64,000 nucleotides of DNA, from positions 35,438,478 through 35,502,477 of the forward strand of contig OU744732.1 in NCBI GenBank assembly GCA_916613615.1, in the 5' to 3' direction. Of this stretch, positions 23,201 to 33,774 are shown piece by piece. This DNA comes from Steromphala cineraria. Its lineage: Eukaryota > Mollusca > Gastropoda > Trochida > Trochidae. Numbering within the stretch: position 1 is the first letter of the stretch; the number at the start of each line of letters is the position of its first letter. The notes below the pieces were generated by a model. It was given only the letters and a program-made list of their open reading frames with translations. It ran no database searches and was not told where the DNA came from. Made by a program: the position numbers and the translations under genes.

Positions 23201-24227
23201 TTTTCTTTTCTTTTTCTCCGAGTCAGGCACTAGTTGCCCGCCAAGTTGATACCCATCGGTAATGATGATGCCATCGAAAACGGGTTCGTTAAAGCTATTG
23301 CACTTTTGCAGAGGGTACTGTACTTTTGACGTCACATTAAGTATTTTATTGTTGATAAAAACGAACGATTATTCTACCGAGTGATGTATTTCTATTCCCA
23401 ATAGCTAAATTTCATCACGAACCACATGCAAGTATGAAAATGGGGTTTTAATGATTTATTATATATTTAATGACATTTGAAGTTAACGTCATATGGCTAG
23501 TAGCACCCAAAATATGTAAGGCGTTCGTTTATTTATACGTTTTTAGAAAAATAGTTCTGAAAATCTTCTGTTTTTGTTTTAACCAATTTCATCACATTAA
23601 TCCACTAGCCGCTTTACTTAAACAATATTAACGGCGTATGTTTTACTTTTATAGGAAAGAGTTTTTTTCTATCCTAACCAATTTCATCCTGATTTAATCG
23701 TCTCATTTGTCGGCTGATATATTCTACATGTATGTGCTTCTTTTTAACCTAATTTTAAGTAATATGCTGCGTAAAATTTTAAAAGATAATATTTTCTTTT
23801 CTTTGGATATTAGCTTTCTGTCGTCAGAAGGTTAAACAGGCTGGATATGTCTTTAAGAAAGATAACTACATTACAAATTACTTCATGCATATGGTGTTTT
23901 AAAGACTTTTTAAAAAATATTATAAACTTCATTAATGCCTTCAAAAAGAGTTCGTGACATGTTGTTGTATGATTGAATTGCTTCAAAATGTTTTGAACGT
24001 GTTGTGAGGTGAATGCACTACAACTTGCTATAGCTATAGCTATCATTAATCCCTAGAATGCCCATGAAAAAGTTCATGATTATTTCAAGTGCATGATTTT
24101 GCCACATAGTTTTCTTTTCTTAACGAGATGTATAGTCCTGTATATTATTTATGATAATTTATTCAATGAAAGACACATTGATAGGTTTTGTCAACAAGCT
24201 CACTTCCCGGTATAAACAAGTATCAAC
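20237..24227. other. No confident gene
   Basis: AT-rich DNA. A minus-strand frame at 22988-23335 lies below a CRE octamer and holds an ETS-like CCGGAAAT just upstream of AAGATGGC, a promoter-like grouping. Its protein resembles nothing recognised. CAGACAGAAAGACAGACAGA at 20542 is a short simple repeat. Confidence 0.4.
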
Positions 24228-24302
24228 TTGGTTCTCGGGCCTCGTTCGCGTGAGCGCACGCGGAAGGAAACCTGGGAACTAGGTTAAAAATATATGAAAC
24301 AT
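24228..24302. repeat. 75-bp direct repeat, left copy
   Basis: Identical to 24695-24769. It starts TTGGTTCTCGGGCCTCG. The two copies flank a T-headed segment, as expected for a target-site duplication around a minus-strand retrotransposon. Confidence 0.75.
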
Positions 24303-24694
24303 TTTTTATTTTTTATTTTTTATTTTATTGGTTCCCAAGGGTTATACAGCATATAAAAAGTATATTATACATGAAATATTTGAAATTTTACAACAAACAT
24401 AATAAATAATATGAGCTGAAAAGGCTCTTTTTAAAGCCATATAATATCATTTCTTGAATATTGGGATTAGTGATTTCCATTTGCTGTTGAATGCAGTCAT
24501 TTCATTGTTTCTTTTGGAAATATATTTTTCAACAAAATATATTTCTTGAAGAATGTTTTGATAGTTACTCAGTTTTGGAATTAAATTTTTTATGTTACAT
24601 AAATTTATATAAATTTTTTGGCAGAGAGAAGGATTTGATTCATTATTTATATATAATATTATTTATTTCAAGAAACCAAATCAAGTATATCAGC
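24303..24694 (-). mobile_element. 5'-truncated LINE 3' end between long direct repeats
   Basis: Begins (plus strand) with repeated TTTTTTATT, that is, an A-rich tail on the minus strand, followed by a GGTTCCCAAGGGTTATACAG motif similar to LINE 3' untranslated regions. No coding part is left. The flanking 75-bp repeats look like the target-site duplication. Confidence 0.5.
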
Positions 24695-24769
24695 TTGGTT
24701 CTCGGGCCTCGTTCGCGTGAGCGCACGCGGAAGGAAACCTGGGAACTAGGTTAAAAATATATGAAACAT
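24695..24769. repeat. 75-bp direct repeat, right copy
   Basis: Copy of 24228-24302. The offset is 467 bases, with no mismatch seen over the 75 bases. Confidence 0.75.
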
Positions 24770-25739
24770 GGTCATGACAAGAAATGTTGAAATGAAGTAG
24801 AAATGATGAGATAGTGTTTTGAAGTTTCACCAATGTTGGAAACGATTGTTAAATTCATTTGTGATATTTGCATTCCAAGTATTATACCATGTGTATCTTA
24901 GGTAAAAGGTTTTGTTTCAGTAAAGAATGAACAGCTTTTAATAATGATGATAGTTTTTTAATAATAAATTTGTTAAATGTTATTGAGTCGACGAAGAGGT
25001 ATTGAGTTACGTCTTAATTGCAAATTGCAAGAAAATGGTTTTCTCTCATATATGGCTGTTGAATTTATCAGCATTTTACATCGCATACATCCCAACCGAC
25101 AGCGAATGATTTGCCTATACCTTGAGCCACAATTCGTTGAACATTATTTGTATCAAAATATCCTACATACTAATGTTGTTTCTCATTGGAAAATCAAAAT
25201 ATTCATCGTTAAATGTAATAAAAAAAATTCAGTAGCACGTAATCATTCAATACATGTTGAATATGAATAACGAAAATTTGCAGTAGTTTGGATAAATTAA
25301 TATGTGACACCTTATTAAATGTAGGCGGGTAAGAAAAAAAATGTTACTGACATGACCCAAGGTAAGTTTAATTACTTTAAAATGTGGGAAAACCATGCAC
25401 TTATTGATTTTAACACAGAATGTTTCTTTTTAATATGTCGACGAATAGTAGTCTCCATACCCTAAAGCAAAAATATTTAATTTATGACCAACCAAGTCTT
25501 AATAAGTATAGCAAGTCTAAATCGCTCAGCTGTCTGAAGTTAAGGCTTCTCCTGGACTCCATTTTTTATCATACACGAATAGTTTAAAAATGTTGTGAAT
25601 ATTGAAACAAAAAATACTAAATGTTAGTCTAGACGAATAGTTGTATTATCCAAACAAATTTTTAAAAAGATAGATAAATTGATTTTTATTTTTAAAAACC
25701 CCTCTTTGGATTATTCGTTTTCTGGTGATTAAATGTTTA

Positions 25740-25905
25740 TACAGTAGAACACGGATATAGCGAACAATCGGATATAGTGAAAATTGTTTTATGTCCCCTC
25801 AAAAGCCTTGTGTAGGACAGCTAAACGCGAGTAGCGAACACCGAATATAGCGAACTACATTCGTTGATCCCTTGGAGTTCGTTATAACCGAGTTCTACTG
25901 TACTT
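25740..25905. mobile_element. pogo/Tigger-like MITE
   Basis: The left end TACAGTAGAACACGGATATAG and the right end TATAACCGAGTTCTACTGTA are inverted and of pogo/Tigger type (CAGTAGAAC...). GCGAAC/GTTCG motifs recur inside. About 165 bases, non-coding. Confidence 0.65.
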
Positions 25906-26194
25906 GTTAGTTGCATCATACTTGGTACAGCAGAGATGAGTTGACAACATGCCTAGTTTGCCACTAGGACACAAACAGGCCGCAAACTCGATCTTCGTGT
26001 ATTTACTATCCATATTCATGTCAGGTGTTATGTTTCATAATTTACCTGTAAAGATTTTCTGGACCGTAACATCCCTGTCCTGAGCTAGATAACTTGATAG
26101 CAGCTTTTCTGTGAAGAGAATATTTGTGAACAGCGACTTAGCGTGCAATTTGTGGAACGGCAACCTATTACCTAGACACCGTTGTTCTTTGTTC

Positions 26195-26925
26195 CTTTTA
26201 TGGTATTTATAGTCTAAATGGAACTCTACTCTTTATGTGATATTCATAATATATATGAAACTTGTTTCTTTATTTGGTTTTAATAATTACACGAAATTCT
26301 GTTCTTTATACGGTTTTCGTAATTTATATGAAATTCTGTTCTTTATGTGGTTTTCACCATATATATGAAACTCATTTTATTATATGGTATTCATAATTTT
26401 AATGAAACTCAGTTCTTTATATGGTATTCATAATTTATATGACACTAATTTTATTATATGGTATTCATAATGTGTATGAAACTCAGGTCTTTATGTGGTA
26501 TTCATAATTTATATGAAATTATGTTCTTAATATGGTATTCATAATGTATATGGAACTCTGTTCTTGATGTGGTATTCATAATTTATTTAAACTGAGTTTT
26601 TTATTTGGTATTCATCATTTATATAGAACTCAGTTCTTTATATGGTTTTTATCATTTATATGAAACTCAGTTCTTTATTTGGTATTCGTAATTTGTATGA
26701 AACTCAGTTCTTTGAACAGTTTTCATGATTTATATGAAAATCAGCTCTTTTATGGTATTCATAGCTTAAATGAAACTCTTTTCATACAGTATTCATGATT
26801 ATGAAACCTTGTTCTTTATATAGCATTCAAAATTTATAGGAAATTCAGGTTTTAAAGGCATTCAAAATTTATGTGAAACTCAGTTTTGATTATTGTATTC
26901 AAAAATTCATATGCAACTTTTGACC
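26195..26925. repeat. 37-bp degenerate tandem array, about 19 copies
   Basis: The unit contains TATGAAACTCAGTTCTTTAT followed by a GGTATTCATAA block. Units differ by substitutions and small indels, so the array looks old. Confidence 0.85.
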
Positions 26926-27045
26926 TCTTATCTTGGTAAACGTTGACACAGTGGGTCTAGCTAACTATTGAATATGTAGGAATGGATTTCAGTTCCATTA
27001 ACGGAACAACAACTTATCTTAAAGGGGCAGTAGAACGGGTTTTTT

Positions 27046-28317
27046 TTGTAAACACAACGTTCGTATCATTTGAATTTATTCTTTAGTAAACCTGGCATCG
27101 GTTTTATCACAAATACTGTTTCTGGATATGAAATAATCTTGCACGTATAAATGCTATTATATTAATAATTAAGTAATAATGTTCTGTACTAAATGTATGT
27201 ATGTATTAAATCGATCAAAAGTTGCCTGGACTAAGGTGCATTATTTAATAAGTTTAACTTAAATCATGGTTGTTATCAGATTTCAAATCTTATAATCCCA
27301 TTTCACAAGAAAGGTGACACTTCTACCCTTGATAACTACAGAACTATAAGTCTCTCGACCGTACATGTACTTACAAAGTTTTCACACACATTTTTAAATC
27401 AGAGATTGGTTAATTAGCTGTGCTGACACTTTAAGTAAGATATCTGAGTGCCAGTCTGGTTTTAGAAATGGGTTATTCGGTCATTGATAATTTTTTGTTT
27501 AGTATGCTATTAACAAGCGTTATCTTGCACGTACAGGTGGTAAATTTTATGGGTTTTTTTTTATTTCTCAAAGGCCCCTGATTCTGTTTAAAGACATTTA
27601 CTATAAATTACTATGTACAGTTAGCTTGAGTCGTAAGATGGGTAATCTGCTAGAGTATATTTATGATAATGTTAAATTCTGTGTTCGTTCAAACGATAGC
27701 TTGTCTGCTTGTTCCAGTGTTCGATAGGAGTCAGGCAGGGTTGTCTGCTGAGTCCAGTTCTGTTTCAGTTTCAGAGCAGCGCTCTCTGAGCTGGATATTG
27801 GCGCTACACAAATGTTTAGTGGTAGAAGTAGTGGTAGTAGTAGTATTAGTAGTAGTAGTAGTAGTAGTAGTAATTGTAAATAAATGAATATGTTAATGTT
27901 ATGTTAACTGAATGTCAGTTCGGTGTTCAGTAAAATCCAGATGTTTTTCACATATTCATATTTTTTTATATGCTAATGACCATATATTTTTCGGGAACAG
28001 TGTGAGAAGTCTACAAGCCAAACCTGATATTCTTAGCAGGTATTGTTCAGATTGGAAATTGTCGGGTAATATAAACAAACAATAAATAATAATAAAACAA
28101 ACATTGTGGTTTTATTGAACGGGGATGGCTTATCTCGTTCCAAAAAAAAAATCCTAATATTCTTTTCAAATTTTCCACATTTCTTTACGTTATTAGGAGA
28201 TATTAAAAGAAACGATGCAGAGTTACAAGACATATAATTGTTCAGTTTATGAGAAAAGACTCTTACCAATTGCAGAAAAAAACACATTCATTCATTCTGC
28301 TCAATTCCTCTTTAAGG
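27046..28317 (+). pseudogene. Dead LINE reverse-transcriptase segment, copy 1
   Basis: Frameshifted and stop-riddled LINE reverse transcriptase. Recognisable pieces in order: HKKGDTSTLDNYRTISL (27305-27355), SECQSGFR (about 27447-27470), a KAxDSV remnant near 27575 and VRQGCLLSPVLF near 27732. These are conserved blocks of the non-LTR RT domain. The catalytic YxDD block is not recognisable. A GTA-type microsatellite (27823-27870) follows. A MITE family A terminal fragment (27019-27044) abuts the left edge. Confidence 0.7.
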
Positions 28318-28477
28318 GCCCATAATTCATTTTTGAACAAGCTTTTTTTTTACATTTTGTTTATTATAAAGTTTTCACATTTATATGCAGATATGATCAT
28401 TTACATTAGATCAACATTCGAAATTCATTAAATTTATGAAGAACTTATTATGTTATTTGCATAACAGATGTCTGTTA

Positions 28478-29249
28478 TTGTAAACACAACGTTCGTATCA
28501 TTCGAATTTATTCTTTAGTAAGCCTGGCATCGGTTTTATCACAAATACTGTTTCTGGATATGAAATAATCTTGCACGTATAAATGCTATTATATTAATAA
28601 TTAAGTAATAATGTTCTGTACTAAATGTATGTATGTATTAAATCGATCAAAAGTTGCCTGGACTAAGGTGCATTATTTAATAAGTTTAACTTAAATCATG
28701 GTTGTTATCAGATTTCAAATCTTATAATCCCATTTCACAAGAAAGGTGACACTTCTACCCTTGATAACTACAGAACTATAAGTCTCTTGACCGTACATGT
28801 ACTTACAAAGTTTTCACACACATTTTTAAATCAGAGATTGGTTAATTTGCTGTGCTGACACTTTAAGTAAGATATCTGAGTGCCAGTCTGGTTTTAGAAA
28901 GGGGTTATTCGGTCGTTGATAATTTTTTGTTTAGTATGCTATTAACCAGCGTTATCTTGCACGTACAGGTGGTAAATTTTATGGGTTGTTTTTTTATTTC
29001 TCAAAGGCGCCTGATTCTGTTTAAAGACATTTACTATAAATTACTATGTACAGTTAGCTTGAGTCGTAAGATGGGTAATCTGCTAGAGTATATTTATGAT
29101 AATGTTAAATTCTGTGTTCGTTCAAACGATAGCTTGTCTGCTTGTTCCAGAGTTCGATAGGAGTCAGGCAGGGTTGTCTGCTGAGTCCGGTTCTGTTTCA
29201 GTTTCAGAGCAGCGCTCTCTGAGCTGGATATTGGCGCTACACAAATGTT

Positions 29250-29316
<67 letters not shown>

Positions 29317-29761
29317 TGTAAATAAATGAATATGTTAATGTTATGTTAACTGAATGTCAGTTCGGTGTTCAGTTAAATCCAGATGTTTTTCACATATTCA
29401 TATTTTTTTATATGCTAATGACCCATATATTTTTCGGGAACAGTGTGAGAAGTCTACAAGCCAAACCTGATATTCTTAGCAGGTATTGTTGAGATTGGAA
29501 ATTGTCGGGTAATATAAACAAACAATAAATAATAATAAAACAAACATTGTGGTTTTATAGAACGGGGATGGCTTATCTCGTTCCGAAAAAAAATCCTAAT
29601 ATTCTTTTCAAATTTTCCACATTTCTTTTACGTTATTAGGAGATATTAAAAGAAACGATGCAGAGTTACAAGACATATAATTGTTCAGTTTATGAGAAAA
29701 GACTCTAACCAATTGCAGAAAAAAACACATTCATTCATTCTGCTCAATTCCTCTTTAAGGG
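28478..29761 (+). pseudogene. Dead LINE reverse-transcriptase segment, copy 2
   Basis: A near-identical direct copy of 27046-28317, offset by about 1432-1443 bases. Differences are scattered substitutions and a longer GTA run (29248-29317). It carries the same frame breaks, so duplication followed inactivation. Confidence 0.75.
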
Positions 29762-29860
29762 GGTCAAATTCTGTGCAAAAGTCGTCTACATGGGAAGTAA
29801 AAAATAATTCAGTAGGTCAGGGATGCACGGTCGGGGCTATTAGTGAGCCACGCTCACTTT
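29735..29860 (+). repeat. Dispersed repeat, inverted copy at 38350-38485
   Basis: TCAGGGATGCACGGTCGGGG and flanking sequence, including TTAGTGAGCCACGCTCACTT, match the reverse complement of 38350-38485. This is the edge unit of the 169-bp repeat family. Confidence 0.6.
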
Positions 29861-30118
29861 TTTCTTGTTATAACATTGATTACAATAATTTAAATCTAAA
29901 TTTAGTCTAAATTTACACAAAAAAATATAAGAATGAAATATTATTTTGATGAAACCTTTGAAACTATTATGATTCAAAGATTCCGAAACGTCATGGATAT
30001 CTAAGTTTGACAGAACAAAGCGGATAGAACAGGCTGAAGTAGCAGGATGCCATAAGGCGAGATTCTTCAATTATTACTATATTTCATATCTTTCTGTTTC
30101 AGAAGAGAGCTACTCAAG

Positions 30119-31171
30119 ATGGCGCGGCGCTTCTTTGATAATCTGCTGTTCTTCTTCATTGGAGCAATGTCAATATTCTTTGTACAAAACTTCTTATATG
30201 ATAATCACTACGCCAAATTAAAGCTTACTGAACTGACAAGAGCAGCGCAGATACCCTCTCAAGTCAAGGAATCTGTTCAAAGAATGACCCAAGAACATTT
30301 ATCATCAAGCAAATCGTCTACCCCTGAAGTCGACAATGGGAAAACAAAGGTTTATCATTATAATGGAAAGGAGATTTTGCGGCTTCACGAGTTTTGCTCA
30401 TGGCCGACGGACTTCCGGTGTGTCATGTTAAACACTTCCGGGTCAGGGGTCACTCCTATTCACGTCCATGACCTCAATGTTGACACGTGGGTGTCTCGAG
30501 ACATTGTTGAACATGGAACTTGGGAAGGAGCGAACATTAGGCTTGTTATTGAGGAACTAAAAAAGGATCCGGAATTAGGTTTTATGGACATCGGTTCTCA
30601 CGTAGGTGTTTTTTCTCTCTCTGTTGCAAAATTCGGTCGAAAGGTCGTCTCCATTGACCCTTTGATCGAAAACGTGCAGCGATTGTGTAAATCGATTCAG
30701 AAAGGTGGATTTACAGACCTGATGACGATAATTTTCAACCCTGTCTCAGATGACCATAAAATGGTTGGATTCAAACGTAGTAGAAATAACGTAGGAGGAA
30801 CAAGTATATTCACAACATCAAGTCAACAAGATACAAAGAAGACTTGTACTGAGTCCAACAACTCCCCTACTGTTATGCTAGACGATATCATTGACCTTAT
30901 ACCTTTCCGAAAAGCAGTTCTAAAAATGGATGTCCAGGAACATGAACTGTATGTTTTAAAAGGTGCTAAAAAGTTTTTTGAGACGATTTCTGTGACGGCA
31001 ATCATGATGGAATGGGATGGATTAAAGAAGGGTCCCCTTGCAGAACCCGTCATGACTCTTTTACACAGCTATAACTTTAAAGCTTACGAACCTAAGCAAA
31101 ACGGAAAAGAACTTGATCCAAAGAATTTTAGAAAATGGCCATATGACATTTTCTGGAAGAAATCACCTTGA
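30119..31171 (+). CDS. FkbM-family methyltransferase, type II membrane protein
   Basis: A 350-residue single coding exon. Residues 8-27 form a hydrophobic stretch after a short basic N-terminus (MARRFFDN), a type II signal anchor that suggests a Golgi or ER lumenal enzyme. The S-adenosylmethionine motif I is FMDIGSHVGVFS (155-166), with the acidic end of the next strand at D180 (VVSIDP). The FkbM signature is KMDVQEHELYVLKGA (269-283). FkbM proteins are O-methyltransferases; the substrate here is unknown, though glycan methylation would fit the location. Just upstream, TTTCTGTTTCAG ending at 30102 is a good splice acceptor, so the 5' untranslated region is probably spliced. The start context CAAGATGG is favourable and the frame is intact. 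No canonical AATAAA was seen close downstream. Confidence 0.85.
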   Translation: MARRFFDNLLFFFIGAMSIFFVQNFLYDNHYAKLKLTELTRAAQIPSQVKESVQRMTQEHLSSSKSSTPEVDNGKTKVYHYNGKEILRLHEFCSWPTDFRCVMLNTSGSGVTPIHVHDLNVDTWVSRDIVEHGTWEGANIRLVIEELKKDPELGFMDIGSHVGVFSLSVAKFGRKVVSIDPLIENVQRLCKSIQKGGFTDLMTIIFNPVSDDHKMVGFKRSRNNVGGTSIFTTSSQQDTKKTCTESNNSPTVMLDDIIDLIPFRKAVLKMDVQEHELYVLKGAKKFFETISVTAIMMEWDGLKKGPLAEPVMTLLHSYNFKAYEPKQNGKELDPKNFRKWPYDIFWKKSP

Positions 31172-31699
31172 GCAAGAACAAACAATAAGCGCGTATTCAT
31201 TGGGTAACTGTTCATTTTTCGTACGCCTAAAGTTTCATACTTTTAAAAACTTGCTTGTTATTTTGTATGTGTGAAGGGTATATACGAAACTGCATTGTAT
31301 GAATGAGAATTGAAAGATAAGTCCATTAATGAGTGATTGGCTCAACATCACATAGAAAATAGTTTGCTTTAGAAGTATATAAACAGTTAAGGCACTGTAG
31401 TAAAAATACAATTTGATTTTGATATTGTCATCATGTTTGTGTTGACATCGGTGTCTTAACATTTCATAACTCACCCATCATCCGTATTAAAAATAGAGGG
31501 TATCACGTAATGATATATCGAGAATGCATGAGGTCATTTTGGTGTGAACGCAGTTTAACGAATCAAATATTAAGTTCTGTAGCTTTGACTAAAATGGTAT
31601 GTCGGTTTAGTCCATTTTCCTGGCTAAATGATCTTGATATGTTCTCACTGAAATGCCACATAAAGTTTCCTTCTTCTCTTTATGAATAGTAATATTTAT
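31172..31699. other. Likely 3' flank of the FkbM gene
   Basis: No coding frame, RNA gene or clear repeat was recognised between the stop codon and the next MITE. Confidence 0.35.
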
Positions 31700-32032
31700 C
31701 CCCTGAAAAAATATAGTTTGAGAAATCAAGTAAGTTTAGATAAATGGTTCCAATTGAAAGACAATGTACTTAAACGAAATGAAGCAGTGATAATTCAAAC
31801 ATATAATGTAAATTTCAGCCATGCGATTCCTTTTTCTTAAACAAAATTAATTTAAGGTGTTCCCATAAAAATGACCGCCATTGAATTTTATGTGAATCTT
31901 TATTCTTTGTTCTCATCTGGATGATTTTCTTTATAATGAGATTTTTGACAATATCATTTAGCGTAAACGTACAGTAATAAGTGATTATTTGAAAATATGA
32001 AATTTTCAAAAAACGTGCTACTTCCCCTTTAA
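31700..32032. mobile_element. MITE family A copy, left end lost
   Basis: The right end AAAACGTGCTACTTCCCCTT is clear and the interior resembles the other copies. The left inverted end is missing or strongly diverged. Confidence 0.55.
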
Positions 32033-33094
32033 AATTACGGGTCTCTGTAATTGCATATATTAATCAGCGAACAACAATCCTAAAGGGGTAAATCAAAAAG
32101 CGAAAGTTGTTTTGAGACAAAGTTTCGTTGGGAAACATATTGGTTAGGAATGTCTAGCTTTCCGCTTGCGTGTTGCATTTATATAACTAGACTTTGATTA
32201 CCTAGTTGATAATCATTGTTGAATTTGTGTCATATTGTTGTTTTTAGCTTTATTTGTAGATTTGGTTGCCTTGTTATTCCTTCATATTTGCATTGTATTC
32301 ATACCAAAAGTGTTTCCGAAATTTGTTTTATTTTTTCATGTTTATTTTTCAAACTTCAAAATCCAACAGTTCATGTTATTAAACCCTGTTCACTTATCTG
32401 AGTTTTCGTTTTCATTGTACATACATAATTGTATTACCTTTCCAAAAGGGAAAGGGTTTATTTTACAAAAGTACGAAAAAAGTACACACCACAGTTTGGT
32501 TCGAATTTTTCAATATATAAAAGACTTGATGTACTTGATTATCTCAAGGTCATTATAACATATATCTGCAGTAATTTGAAAAAATAAATGGGCGTCCGGT
32601 TATTTTTTAAAATCATAAATAAATTTATGTCTGTTCAATGCAGGCTGGGGTTAAAATAAAAATTACACTAACACGACTCCAACCATGAAGAATGCAGCTC
32701 ATTTCTTGATTTTTACACAGATTTCATCGTTTATGTCGATAAACAGTTGTGTTTACGAAAATTTATTTTTGAAAAATAGTTTGATGAAAAAGAGATTTTT
32801 TTGGATTCAAAAACATCTTAGATGTATTCTTTGAATGATGAATATTCTCCTGTACTTGTCAATTTTAGTGTTCAACGTCAAAAACTTGAAATATTCAAAA
32901 TTGAAAATATTACATGTGATGAAGATAACTGAGATTTGTACTTTCTTTTGTGCCTAAGTTTATTTATACATTCGATTTCTGTTTTTCCAACATGTACAAT
33001 ATTCATCAGAGGGTATCATAAATCAGACCGAATACCCATGGTCGTTGTGGTGTAGCTGTAGTGCCTGCCTTATCTATAACTCCAACACTATTAA
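32033..33094. other. No gene recognised
   Basis: AT-rich intergenic sequence. Two overlapping plus-strand frames (32216-32558) are hydrophobic chance frames without a family match. Confidence 0.4.
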
Positions 33095-33478
33095 CCCACT
33101 GGGTGGTAAAGTACCCCGGAAATTGCTGACCACGAAGCGAGGAAAGATGGCAGAGGCAAGATTCACAATCGACTTGAAGTCTTTCTAGATTTTTAAAAAT
33201 TCAATAGACTACAGGTACATGTAAATGCTTGATGTAGATAACAGTTTGCATACACATTTTAATTACTTACTGACAGGTCTTTCTTATGTTACTAATATCG
33301 AAAATCGGCAATTTGTATGTGAGCTATTTTCTACATCAAGCATTTACCTGTAGTCTATTGAATTTAAAACACCCTAGAAAGGCTTCTAATCGGTTGTGAA
33401 TCTTACCTGCTCCTCTGCCTCTGCCATCTTTTCTTGCTTCGTGGTCAGCAATTTCCGGGGTACGTTACCACCCAGTGA
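33095..33478. repeat. Inverted duplication with ~145-base arms
   Basis: The left arm (33095-33240) and right arm (33330-33478) are near-perfect reverse complements, sharing CCCGGAAATTGCTGACCACG and ATGGCAGAGGCA, around a spacer of about 90 bases. The left arm lacks about 11 bases present in the right arm just before the splice-donor-like site. Confidence 0.75.
33407..33427 (-). CDS. Possible first coding exon (seven codons) with splice donor
   Basis: In the right arm of the inverted duplication, read on the minus strand, ATG at 33427 gives MAEAEEQ and ends at a consensus donor CAG|GTAAGA (33407/33406). An ETS-like CCGGAAAT lies about 30 bases upstream. This looks like a promoter plus short first exon. 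No downstream exon was found, and the left arm has lost the donor. Confidence 0.25.
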
Positions 33479-33639
33479 AACAAGGCCCGTGGTTATAATC
33501 ATTTTACCGAAAATGCGAGGTTTTGAAACATATATGATAATATTGAATACATTAGGCAAGTAAAATTTATGTGATGAAGGTAAAACAACCGTAAAAAGCA
33601 TTAAATACGCATTTTTTTCAACTTTCTCAACCACATCAA

Positions 33640-33774
33640 AACCAACCCCAAACTCTACCCCATCCCCTTCATTTGGACCTCCACTTTGGCAAAGAGGACA
33701 CCTACAACTCTCCCCCCTCCCCCACTGTATAAATGAAAATGCTCCCCACTCCCAGAATTGGTGCTACGGGCCTG
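33640..33774. mobile_element. Terminal fragment of the CAGGCCCGTAG element
   Basis: Ends in ATTGGTGCTACGGGCCTG after C-rich runs, like the right end of the element at 39608-39987. The left end was not found. Confidence 0.45.

Noticed and set aside
22988..23335. A 115-codon minus-strand frame below CRE and ETS-like sites
   Set aside because: The protein shows no domain or conserved pattern. Promoter-like motifs alone do not support a gene; kept only as a note in the gap entry.
24977..25270. A 97-codon plus-strand frame
   Set aside because: No recognisable domain; possibly decayed retroelement sequence, but I could not support a family.
29096..29329. A 77-codon frame ending in a long Val run
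   Set aside because: It covers a dead LINE remnant and the GTA microsatellite.
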